Shown: positions 18,766 through 25,633 of the stretch, one piece after another | How positions within the stretch are numbered: the stretch's first letter is position 1 | Layout: the number at the start of each line of letters is the position of its first letter | DNA from: Thermodesulfobacteriota bacterium | GTDB lineage: Bacteria > Desulfobacterota > DSM-4660 > Desulfatiglandales > Desulfatiglandaceae | NCBI GenBank assembly: GCA_028278625.1 | Contig: JANQDY010000209.1 | Coordinates: forward strand, 1 to 50,458 | DNA: 50,458 nucleotides | Direction: 5' to 3' | Notes under the pieces: model-generated | What the model saw: only the letters and a program-made list of their open reading frames with translations | The model's database searches: none | Told to the model about the DNA's origin: nothing | Position numbers and translations under genes: made by a program

Positions 18766-18944
18766 TCCCCCAGATGGAAGAAAATGAAGGCCTTGAGCTG
18801 CTCTTCAAAGGCCATTTGTAACGGCCTGTACCCTGGTGATTCCATAGTTGCCCGCACATCTTGATTGATAAATCGAGGAAAAAAGACATCAAACTGTAGA
18901 TTTCTGCAATTTTCCAATGAATTCACATCAAAAAGTCTAACCAA
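18766..18944 (-). pseudogene. Possible transposase N-terminal fragment
   Basis: An open minus-strand stretch directly abutting the repeat reads ...MESPGYRPLQMAFEEQLKA then FIFFHLGEY before running into the repeat in the wrong frame. The segment QLKAFIFFHLGEY recalls the N-terminal region of some IS4-type transposases (QLKALIYFHLEE-like), but this is from memory and the fragment is short. There are no terminal inverted repeats or catalytic residues here. It may equally be chance. Confidence 0.25.
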
Positions 18945-19007
18945 AATTTAATAAAAACAAAATTCATATTTTTTCATATTTATATTGATATTTTAGTGGG
19001 ATTTCAT

Positions 19008-19036
19008 TTGACATGCCCTTTCAAATTGCCTATATG
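19008..19036 (+). promoter_or_regulatory. Sigma70-type promoter of the second TPR/GT2 pair
   Basis: A perfect -35 box TTGACA (19008-19013) is followed after 17 bases by TATATG (19031-19036). The 60 bases upstream are almost all A and T and could act as an UP element. The next gene downstream on this strand is the TPR gene at 19171. Confidence 0.5.
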
Positions 19037-19170
19037 TTGGCTTCGGCAAAAGACCTGATGGGTTGCGCTGAAAGGAACGGCACTTCAGAGGCCCATACGC
19101 AGGAACGGCTCGTGATCTCCGTCCCGGTTTCCACCTTCAGCGGACTTGAAACTTCAGATTCGATCACATC

Positions 19171-21582
19171 ATGCAAAACAGGCGTAACAGAAAAATCCGA
19201 AACGCCCCGACCGTGAGCGTCGCCTCTGCTTTAAGGAGAAAGCGGCGCATTCTCTTTTTTGATCTCTTCCTCCTGTTGATGACCGCCATCGTCTACTTCC
19301 AGGTCGTTCACTGCGATTTTGTCAACTTGGATGATGACCTGTACGTCACCCGGAATGAAATGGTGGGGTCCGGCATCTCGATTCAGGGCCTTAAGTATGC
19401 CTTTACCACCGGAGATGTGAGCAACTGGCACCCGACAACGTGGCTCTCGCACATGCTGGTCGCCCAATTCTTCGGCCTGAATCCTGGGGCCCACCATTTT
19501 GCCGGTTTTCTTCTGCATCTGGCGAGCACACTTCTCTTGTTCCATGTTTTCCTGAAAATGACGCGCGCGCCGTGGCAGAGCGCTTTTGTTGCGGCGCTGT
19601 TCGCCGTGCATCCGTTCAACGTTGAAGCGGTTTCCTGGGTGGCCGAACGAAAGGGGTCCCTGTGTACGCTTTTCTGGATGCTGACGCTTTGGTCCTATCT
19701 TCGGTATATGGAACAACGGAGGGCCGGTCGATATGCCTTGGTCCTGACTTTTTTCGTTCTGGGATGCATGGCCAAGCCGATGATCGTGACACTCCCCTTT
19801 GCGCTGCTTCTTTTGGACTATTGGCCTCTTAAGCGGTTTTCCCTGGACAGACCCTTGAAAGGGGAGACGCTCTCTTCCCTTAGGGAGGCGGTTCTTGAAA
19901 AGATGCCCCTCATGGTGCTGGCTTTCCTAATGACCGTCGTCGGTTTTTTTGCCCAAAAGGGTGGAGGGGCCATCACCTCATTAGACGTACTTCCTCTGAC
20001 GGAACGGATTTCAAATGCACTCGTCTCCTACGTCATCTATCTTTACAAGGCGTTCTGGCCCCAGCATCTGGCCGCCTACTACCCTCTAAGAGAATATCTC
20101 CTGTGGCAGGTCATCGGAGCCTTGCTTATCCTCCTTTTTATCTCCACTGTCGCGGTGCTTCTTAGAAAACAGCGGCCGTATTTCTTCGTTGGCTGGTTCT
20201 GGTACCTGGGCACTTTCCTTCCCGTGATTCAGATCGTCCAGATCGCGATCCATGCCATGGCAGACCGATACGCCTATATCCCGATGATTGGCATTTTCAT
20301 TGCCGCCGCCTGGGGTGTTCCTGAAATATTGAAAAGTTTCAGGTATCGAAAGCAGATAACGGCCAGCATGGCGGGATTAACGCTTCTTCTCCTTTCTATG
20401 GCTTCATGGCATCAGGTGCGCTATTGGAAAAACAGCACCACATTGTTTGAACATGCCCTTGAGGCGGTACCCAATAACTTTTTCGCTCACAACCAACTGG
20501 GGAGGGCCCTTCACAATGATGGCAAGGTGGAAGCGGCTGTCAAACACTTCGAAGAAACCTTGCGCATTGAACCGGACTATACCGATGCCCGCTACAATCT
20601 GGCGCGAAGTCTGGCGTCACTGGGCAGAACCGATGAGGCTGTCTCATATTATCAGGAGGCGCTACAAAGGCGCCCCGATCTTGAAGAAGCGCATCTCAAT
20701 CTGGGGAATATTCTGGCCCAGATGGGAAATGTGAAAGCGGCTGTTTTTCACTACACGGAGGCCCTTCGGATTCGGCCCCAATATGCCGGCGTCCATTTCA
20801 ACATGGGAAATGTCCTTGCAAAAGAGGGGAGAAATAAGGAGGCCATCACACACTATGAAGCCGCATTGAAGATCAGACCTCGCCATGCCCAAGCCCGCTA
20901 CAATTTGGGAAATGTCCTGGCAAAGGAGGGACGGACGGAAGACGCACTGGTCCACTATACGGAAGCATTACGGATTGATCCTACATTCTTAAAGGCCCGG
21001 GTTAATATGGGAAACTTGCTTTCCCGGCAGGGCAAGATGGACGCGGCGATTTCCAGCTACAGACAGGCCCTACAATTTCAGCCGCACCATGCCAATGCGA
21101 ATTTCAACCTGGCTCGCGCCCTCTCTGAACAGGGAAAGACAGACGAGGCCATCGGCCATTATATGAAAACCCTTCGAAACAGGCCGGACCACACCCATGC
21201 ACATTATTACCTGGCAAACGCGCTTTCGAAAAAGGGCCGGTCGGATGCGGCAATCCTTCATTACCAAAAAGCGTTGGAAGCTGTACCTCGTTTTGTGGAA
21301 GCACGCATCAATTTAGGCGCCGAACTTGCGAGACAGGGAAAGATGGAGGAGGCGCTCGAACAGTATGATGAAGCCATTCGCATCCATCCCGGCACCCGTG
21401 CATATGTCTATTATAATTTGGCATGTCTGTATGCATTGAAGAACAGCGTTAAGGAAGCTGTCGGGTATCTAAAGAAGGCTGTTCAGAGTGGCTTCCATGA
21501 CTGGGAACATATGAAGTCGGATAGGGACCTGGAAAACATCCGGTCCTCTCCGGGCTACAGGGAATTGATCAAGGGGCTATGA
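19171..21582 (+). CDS. TMTC-like membrane protein with C-terminal TPR domain (copy 2)
   Basis: 803-aa paralogue of the protein at 2631-5018 with the same plan. The N-terminal half has about ten membrane segments with the first-loop motif NLDDDLYV, WHPTTWLSHML, AERKGSLCTLFW and LLLLDYWPL. The C-terminal half has nine 34-residue TPRs and a divergent tenth ending GFHDW...YRELI. The family is TMTC-like, so transfer of a lipid-linked sugar to protein at the outer face of the membrane is the inferred role, with the TPRs likely outside the cytoplasm. It is followed by its GT2 partner 27 bases later. No clear ribosome-binding site precedes ATG 19171; GTG 19216 is in frame, but the basic N-terminus before the first membrane segment fits the longer form. 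Confidence 0.83.
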   Translation: MQNRRNRKIRNAPTVSVASALRRKRRILFFDLFLLLMTAIVYFQVVHCDFVNLDDDLYVTRNEMVGSGISIQGLKYAFTTGDVSNWHPTTWLSHMLVAQFFGLNPGAHHFAGFLLHLASTLLLFHVFLKMTRAPWQSAFVAALFAVHPFNVEAVSWVAERKGSLCTLFWMLTLWSYLRYMEQRRAGRYALVLTFFVLGCMAKPMIVTLPFALLLLDYWPLKRFSLDRPLKGETLSSLREAVLEKMPLMVLAFLMTVVGFFAQKGGGAITSLDVLPLTERISNALVSYVIYLYKAFWPQHLAAYYPLREYLLWQVIGALLILLFISTVAVLLRKQRPYFFVGWFWYLGTFLPVIQIVQIAIHAMADRYAYIPMIGIFIAAAWGVPEILKSFRYRKQITASMAGLTLLLLSMASWHQVRYWKNSTTLFEHALEAVPNNFFAHNQLGRALHNDGKVEAAVKHFEETLRIEPDYTDARYNLARSLASLGRTDEAVSYYQEALQRRPDLEEAHLNLGNILAQMGNVKAAVFHYTEALRIRPQYAGVHFNMGNVLAKEGRNKEAITHYEAALKIRPRHAQARYNLGNVLAKEGRTEDALVHYTEALRIDPTFLKARVNMGNLLSRQGKMDAAISSYRQALQFQPHHANANFNLARALSEQGKTDEAIGHYMKTLRNRPDHTHAHYYLANALSKKGRSDAAILHYQKALEAVPRFVEARINLGAELARQGKMEEALEQYDEAIRIHPGTRAYVYYNLACLYALKNSVKEAVGYLKKAVQSGFHDWEHMKSDRDLENIRSSPGYRELIKGL

Positions 21583-21609
21583 AAAGCTGTATGATGGTAT
21601 CCGGGCGAG

Positions 21610-22353
21610 ATGATGAAGCTGTCTGTTGTAATTCCGGCGAAAAACGAAGTGGCGTGCATTGAAAATACCGTTCTGGGAATGCTCCGGCAATTTGTCAGGA
21701 ACGGCATATCGTTTGAAATACTGGTGGTGAACGACCACAGTACGGACAGGACCGGAAAGCTACTTCAACGACTCACGTCCCGATATCCCGAGATCAAAAC
21801 CATTGACAACCCCTTTCCTCCTGGGTTCGGCTTTGCGGTCCGTGCGGGTTTTGAGGCTTGTTCCGGAGATGCGGTGGCCATTGTCATGGCCGATGGCTCG
21901 GAGAGACCCGAAGATGTGATTCTCTTCTTTAATGCGCTTAGAAAAGGATATGACTGTGTCTTTGGAAGTCGCTTTATAAAGGGTGGCAAGGTCAGCGGTT
22001 ACCCCTTATTCAAGCTCTTTCTGAACCGGTCGACGAATCTTTTTATACGCACTGTGTTCGGCATTCGGTACAACGACACAACAAATGCATTCAAGATGTA
22101 CCGGCGAGAGACCATTGAGGGTCTCAAACCGTTTCTGAGTCACCATTTCAACCTCACGGTGGAACTCCCGCTCAAAGCCATCACCCGCGGGTATTCCTAC
22201 GCCGTGCTTCCCAACCACTGGGAAGAACGAAAGAGGGGGATGTCCAAACTCAAATTGAAGGAAATGGGAAGCCGATATCTCTTCATTGTGCTTTACTGCC
22301 TTATTGAAAAATGGCTTTCGATGGGAGATTACGGAAAAAAGCGGTACCGTTAG
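21610..22353 (+). CDS. GT2 glycosyltransferase, polyprenyl-phosphate sugar synthase-like (copy 2)
   Basis: 247-aa family 2 glycosyltransferase, paralogous to 800-1537. It shows KLSVVIPAKNE, VVNDHST and ADGSERP at the DXD position (GDGSDSP in copy 1). The two proteins share NDTTNAFKMY, FLSHHFNLTVELPLKAITRG and KLKLKEMGSRYLFI. The nucleotide sequences of these identical stretches differ at third positions, so the duplication is old and the protein is under purifying selection. It is predicted to charge polyprenyl phosphate with a sugar for the adjacent membrane protein. Either of two adjacent ATGs (21610 or 21613) may be the start. Confidence 0.87.
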   Translation: MMKLSVVIPAKNEVACIENTVLGMLRQFVRNGISFEILVVNDHSTDRTGKLLQRLTSRYPEIKTIDNPFPPGFGFAVRAGFEACSGDAVAIVMADGSERPEDVILFFNALRKGYDCVFGSRFIKGGKVSGYPLFKLFLNRSTNLFIRTVFGIRYNDTTNAFKMYRRETIEGLKPFLSHHFNLTVELPLKAITRGYSYAVLPNHWEERKRGMSKLKLKEMGSRYLFIVLYCLIEKWLSMGDYGKKRYR

Positions 22354-22366
22354 GCCCTTTGGGCCT
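22352..22366. terminator. Short GC hairpin between convergent genes
   Basis: AGGCCC-TTT-GGGCCT forms a 6-bp stem with a three-base loop at the stop of the GT2 gene. There is no T tract after it, so it is at best a weak terminator shared by the convergent genes. Confidence 0.3.
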
Positions 22367-22393
22367 GAGGATGTGGCGGATCGTGCCTGGGTG

Positions 22394-23176
22394 CTATTTG
22401 GATTTTCCGATCATTTGAAAGACGAGTCCCACGAAAAATCCCCCCAATATGGCGACAACCGCCGCCAGAATGCCGTAGGCCAATGGATGTTTATGGGCCA
22501 GATGGAAAACCGCCGCCGGAAAACCGGCCAGCTCGATTGTTAGGGGCTTTGTCTCCCGACTGATGACGCGACCATTCTTCACCACGGAGAGGGTTACCCG
22601 ATAGCGACCTTGAGCCACACGGGCCGGAAGATCAAAATCGCCTTTCACCAGTTCTCCTCCGCCGGGCAGGACCTGCGTTTTTGCACCTCCGGGAAAAAGC
22701 CCGTACAGTCCCCGGCTCTCCATAAACCGCAGGAACTCATCAAAAAGCTGGCGCCGGGTGATACCGGGTGGGGTGCCCTTGAAAGAAATCCTTTCCGCCA
22801 ATGCCCCATAACCCCACGCCACGGACGGCTTCTGTTCCGTCAGCATACCGGATGCCGTGCTCATGGCCAGATAAAGGGCCGGTGCACCCCTTTCAAGGAT
22901 CTCCCTTTCACTCTTCCACATTCCCCAGTGTTTTTCTTTTCTCAAAAACCTGGTTTCGGCGGGTTTTCCCGTGAGCTCCATGACCGCCTCACAACCGTCT
23001 GGGATGGACGCCTGCACACGGATTCTTGCCCCGTCATACCAGGCGCCGATTTGGACCTCGCCGGGCGAAACGGTGAGAGCTGCGGAACTTCCATTCAGAG
23101 GAACCCAAAGGGCCACGGCCAGCAACAACCCCCCCAAAAAGAACATCCTCGCCATTTTGGAACCGGTAATGCCCAT
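22394..23176 (-). CDS. TIGR02186-family membrane-anchored protein
   Basis: 260-aa conserved protein. A signal sequence-like N-terminus (MARMFFLGGLLLAVALWVPL) is followed by a roughly 190-residue extracytoplasmic region with beta-rich pattern, then one C-terminal membrane segment (LAYGILAAVVAILGGFFVG) and a short basic tail. The family is known to me as TIGR02186, usually encoded beside a TauE/SafE permease, exactly as here, with one base between the permease stop and this start. Its role is unknown; an accessory subunit of the permease is a reasonable inference. The last 54 bases of its coding sequence are repeated at 18712-18765. Confidence 0.8.
   Translation of the reverse strand: MGITGSKMARMFFLGGLLLAVALWVPLNGSSAALTVSPGEVQIGAWYDGARIRVQASIPDGCEAVMELTGKPAETRFLRKEKHWGMWKSEREILERGAPALYLAMSTASGMLTEQKPSVAWGYGALAERISFKGTPPGITRRQLFDEFLRFMESRGLYGLFPGGAKTQVLPGGGELVKGDFDLPARVAQGRYRVTLSVVKNGRVISRETKPLTIELAGFPAAVFHLAHKHPLAYGILAAVVAILGGFFVGLVFQMIGKSK
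22397..22450 (+). repeat. Right copy of 54-bp direct repeat
   Basis: Forms the last 18 codons of the intact TIGR02186-family gene. It matches 18712-18765 with three mismatches, in the same orientation. The span between the two copies contains only the TPR and GT2 genes and the possible transposase fragment. Confidence 0.85.
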
Positions 23177-23177
23177 G

Positions 23178-24107
23178 CTATTGTTCCCCCTTTAAAGACA
23201 GGATAAGATCGGGAGTCGTCACCAGCTCAAGGAAAATCTTCACCATGAGGATCAGCACCACCGACGCGAAAATAACCTTCAGGTAATTGGCGTTTATTTT
23301 GTGGCTCAACCGGGCGCCGAACTGGGCTCCCACGGTTGATGCGGCCAGAAGTGTCAGCGCCAGCACGAGATCCACGGTTTGGTTTTCCGCGGCCTGCAGA
23401 ACAGTGACGTTGGTGCAGACCAAGAGTTCCTGAAAAAGGTTGGTGCCCACCACCACCCGGATGGGCATCTTGAGCACATAACACATGGTGGGCAGCATGA
23501 TGAATCCGCCGCCGACGCCCAAAATGGCCGCCAGCATGCCCACCAGGCATCCGGCCGCCACCGGCAGGACCGGGGATATGGTAATCCCCGATGTTCCGAA
23601 ACGGACAGGCCAGGGAAGGATTTCCAGGAAACGGTTCCATGCCGACAACCGAGGCGTATCGCCGGGGGACCCATTAAACGTCCCCTTCCGAATTGATCTT
23701 ACCCCTTCCGTCATCATATAGGTTCCCACGCCCGCCAGAAGTACCACGTAGAGAATTCTGATGACAAAATCGATACTTCCTTGGGCCTTCAATGATTCCA
23801 CGATCCTGACACCAAGGGTGCTCCCTACCATTCCCCCGGCAAACAGAAAAAGTCCCATCTTGAAATCAACACCGCCCAAGCGGGAGTGGGCATAGGTCCC
23901 GGATGCGGCTGAGGCCACCACCTGGTTGGAATCAGAAGCGGCGGCAATGGTGGGAGGGATGCCGATCATTGTCAATAGAGGGGTCATGAGGAAGCCGCCG
24001 CCCACACCGCACAAACCGGAGAAGAAACCCACGGACCCGCCCAGGGCCAGAAGAATAAAGATATTTACGCTGTTTTCAGCGATGGGGGAATAGAGACTCG
24101 CTCCCAT
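23178..24107 (-). CDS. TauE/SafE (TSUP) family permease
   Basis: 309-aa polytopic membrane protein of the sulfite exporter TauE/SafE family. Both internal repeats are visible: GFFSGLCGVGGGFLMTPLL near residue 30 and GMLAAILGVGGGFIMLPTM near residue 190, each the glycine-rich motif of the family. Members move sulfite, sulfonates, organic acids or metals; sulfur oxyanions would suit the presumed sulfate-reducing host, but this is inference. It is cotranscribed with the TIGR02186-family gene downstream and follows the DUF1566 lipoprotein by 25 bases. A GGGGG run is the only candidate ribosome-binding site. Confidence 0.88.
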   Translation of the reverse strand: MGASLYSPIAENSVNIFILLALGGSVGFFSGLCGVGGGFLMTPLLTMIGIPPTIAAASDSNQVVASAASGTYAHSRLGGVDFKMGLFLFAGGMVGSTLGVRIVESLKAQGSIDFVIRILYVVLLAGVGTYMMTEGVRSIRKGTFNGSPGDTPRLSAWNRFLEILPWPVRFGTSGITISPVLPVAAGCLVGMLAAILGVGGGFIMLPTMCYVLKMPIRVVVGTNLFQELLVCTNVTVLQAAENQTVDLVLALTLLAASTVGAQFGARLSHKINANYLKVIFASVVLILMVKIFLELVTTPDLILSLKGEQ

Positions 24108-24132
24108 GGGGGCCCCCGTTTACGCACATGGT

Positions 24133-24636
24133 TTATCGGTCGCCACGAACGGGGAGAGCGCGGGGGTGGTTTTTCACAAGAGACTTGTCACGCCAAGCGC
24201 TGGGGCCTCGATCAAAATGAAAGAACGTCTCAACTTCAGAAATCCCGTCCCAGGACCAAACGGGACAGCAGGACAACTGAATGAACCGCGTGATATGACA
24301 GACCCCCTTGCACCCTTCACCCAGCGGATGCGGATTGTCGATCCGGGGGTTATAGATGGCCTTCAACTCTTCGGTGGTCGGCATTCGCCAGTCTTTATAG
24401 CCGCCGCCCTTGTAATTCCGGCAATATTCTTTTGCTCCGCGCCAGCTAATGGGGCCGCCGTTGTCTCTGGAAGCCCACATCAGACCGGTGACCAGATCTT
24501 TGACGGTCCCGTTGTCATAGGCGACAAAGCGCTCTGAACGGCCAATCTCCTTCATGCCCGAATCTTGTGATCCGCCGGAGGTGGCACACCCTGCCAGCAG
24601 AAAAGAGAACAAAGCGAGTATCACCCATTTTCCCAT
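24133..24636 (-). CDS. DUF1566 (Lcl C-terminal) lipoprotein
   Basis: 167-aa lipoprotein. The signal peptide ends in the lipobox LAGC at about residues 14-17 (FSFLLAGCATSGG), so the mature protein is lipid-anchored in the envelope. The rest is a DUF1566-type domain with the typical pieces DLVTGLMWA, WRGAKEYCRN and DWRMPTTEELKAIY, and four cysteines that may pair in disulfides. Function is unknown; the fold is related to sulfatase-modifying/C-lectin-like modules in some predictions. AAGGAG precedes the ATG. Confidence 0.82.
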   Translation of the reverse strand: MGKWVILALFSFLLAGCATSGGSQDSGMKEIGRSERFVAYDNGTVKDLVTGLMWASRDNGGPISWRGAKEYCRNYKGGGYKDWRMPTTEELKAIYNPRIDNPHPLGEGCKGVCHITRFIQLSCCPVWSWDGISEVETFFHFDRGPSAWRDKSLVKNHPRALPVRGDR

Positions 24637-24667
24637 GACTTTTCTCCTTGAGGCGACTGCGTTGTGG

Positions 24668-25450
24668 CTATCGATGAATGGGAAGATTCAACGGTTTTTG
24701 TACATATCCTTCCGGTACCTTGAAAAGATCTTTACTGAGCGTCCTTTCTTCAATTTTCTTGAGGGTGGTTGTCGTGGTCATGCCCATCAAACCACTCTCC
24801 ATTTTTACGGGAAACCCTTTTCCCGAGAGCTTGCCGGAAAGCCCCATTCTTCTGAACTGGGGAGAATCCTTCATAACCTTTGCGCTGATCTTTTCGTACG
24901 CCTTGTAACCCGGCACATCTTTGCTAAGCCACTGGATGTTTTCAATTCCCATGTAGGTCAGAATATACTTCTTGCATTTGAAACCGTTGATGGTATCCGT
25001 TTCTCCCGTATCCGTCACCGTTGCTTCTTCATGCATTTTCGCCATGGGCGCCAGCTTTTTTTCCATTTCTTTCATGTCGATCTTAATATAGGTCCGGGTA
25101 GAGGGATCCAATTGGTAAAGGGTCATGTCATCAAACAGTACAATGGTCACATCCCGCGGTGTATCGATACGGCTGCCGTATTCGCTCAAATAGTGCTTGA
25201 TGGTCTGGGGGCCGCTCATTCCATGAGGCATCTCCGGTCTGGGTGGCGGTTTGGGCATGTCTTTTGGCAACCCCTGCGGCAGGTCCTTGGGGAGGCCTTT
25301 GGGCAAATCCTTTGGAAAGCCCTTTGGTTCGCCGGTTCTCACTTCAACGGATTCCCAGTACAATCCGCCGTAAGCCGCTGAAGATACCGTCATTACCAAA
25401 AATGCCACAGTCAGAAGGCACTGAATTAGTCGAAGTTTATTGATCGTCAT
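24668..25450 (-). CDS. Secreted DUF4412-like protein with Pro-Lys repeat
   Basis: 260-aa exported protein. A signal peptide (residues 1-28, ending SSAAYG) is followed by a low-complexity stretch of Pro with alternating Lys/Asp/Gly (GFPKDLPKGLPKDLPQGLPK) and then a domain resembling DUF4412, with TDTGETDTINGFKCKKYIL as its hallmark. The C-terminal LFKVPEGY is also typical. The function is unknown and it is probably periplasmic. It is the first gene of the minus-strand cluster that continues with the DUF1566 lipoprotein, the permease and the TIGR02186 protein. GAGGTG lies before the ATG and a promoter is at 25488-25517. Confidence 0.75.
   Translation of the reverse strand: MTINKLRLIQCLLTVAFLVMTVSSAAYGGLYWESVEVRTGEPKGFPKDLPKGLPKDLPQGLPKDMPKPPPRPEMPHGMSGPQTIKHYLSEYGSRIDTPRDVTIVLFDDMTLYQLDPSTRTYIKIDMKEMEKKLAPMAKMHEEATVTDTGETDTINGFKCKKYILTYMGIENIQWLSKDVPGYKAYEKISAKVMKDSPQFRRMGLSGKLSGKGFPVKMESGLMGMTTTTTLKKIEERTLSKDLFKVPEGYVQKPLNLPIHR
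25242..25335 (-). repeat. Degenerate short tandem repeat coding for Pro-Lys-Asp/Gly units
   Basis: Within the DUF4412-like gene, about six degenerate 12-base units encode xPKD/xPKG tetrapeptides. Such stretches can change copy number by slippage and may act as a flexible, charged linker after the signal peptide. Confidence 0.5.
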
Positions 25451-25487
25451 GTGAACACCTCTTTCATCTCTAAGGTTTTTTGCTTAT

Positions 25488-25517
25488 CTTATATCTTACA
25501 CCAAATTACCGCGTCAA
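25488..25517 (-). promoter_or_regulatory. Promoter of the DUF4412-like gene
   Basis: On the minus strand, TTGACG (25512-25517) and TATAAG (25488-25493) are 18 bases apart, about 45 bases upstream of the start codon. Five and four of six bases match the consensus. Confidence 0.45.
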
Positions 25518-25633
25518 GCATTCTCGGCGATCATTCGGCCGTCAGATGTCCGTGGTCATTGACATCCCTCTGCGGTTCTCATATATGTAGGCTGTCGGGA
25601 TTATGGGACCATGGAAAAGAGAATTGATAGAAA

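Larger units (their letters stand above)
18667..19170. other. Intergenic region with insertion scar and promoter
   Basis: This 504-base gap between recD and the second TPR gene holds no intact gene. It contains, in order, the 3' remnant of a TIGR02186-family gene (18694-18765), a short minus-strand coding-like stretch that may be a transposase fragment (18766-18944), a very AT-rich segment (about 18940-19000) and a promoter (19008-19036). About 130 bases of untranslated leader would precede the TPR gene. Confidence 0.7.

Noticed and set aside
18712..22450. Direct repeats as att sites of an integrated element
   Set aside because: There is no integrase gene between the repeats, the repeat is in a protein gene and not a tRNA, and the block carries only two genes. 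An insertion is still the best reading, but site-specific integration is not supported.
24106..24537. Plus-strand ORF of 143 codons opposite the DUF1566 lipoprotein
   Set aside because: It is the antisense shadow of a gene with a clear lipobox and DUF1566 motifs; it has no ribosome-binding site and no recognisable domain.
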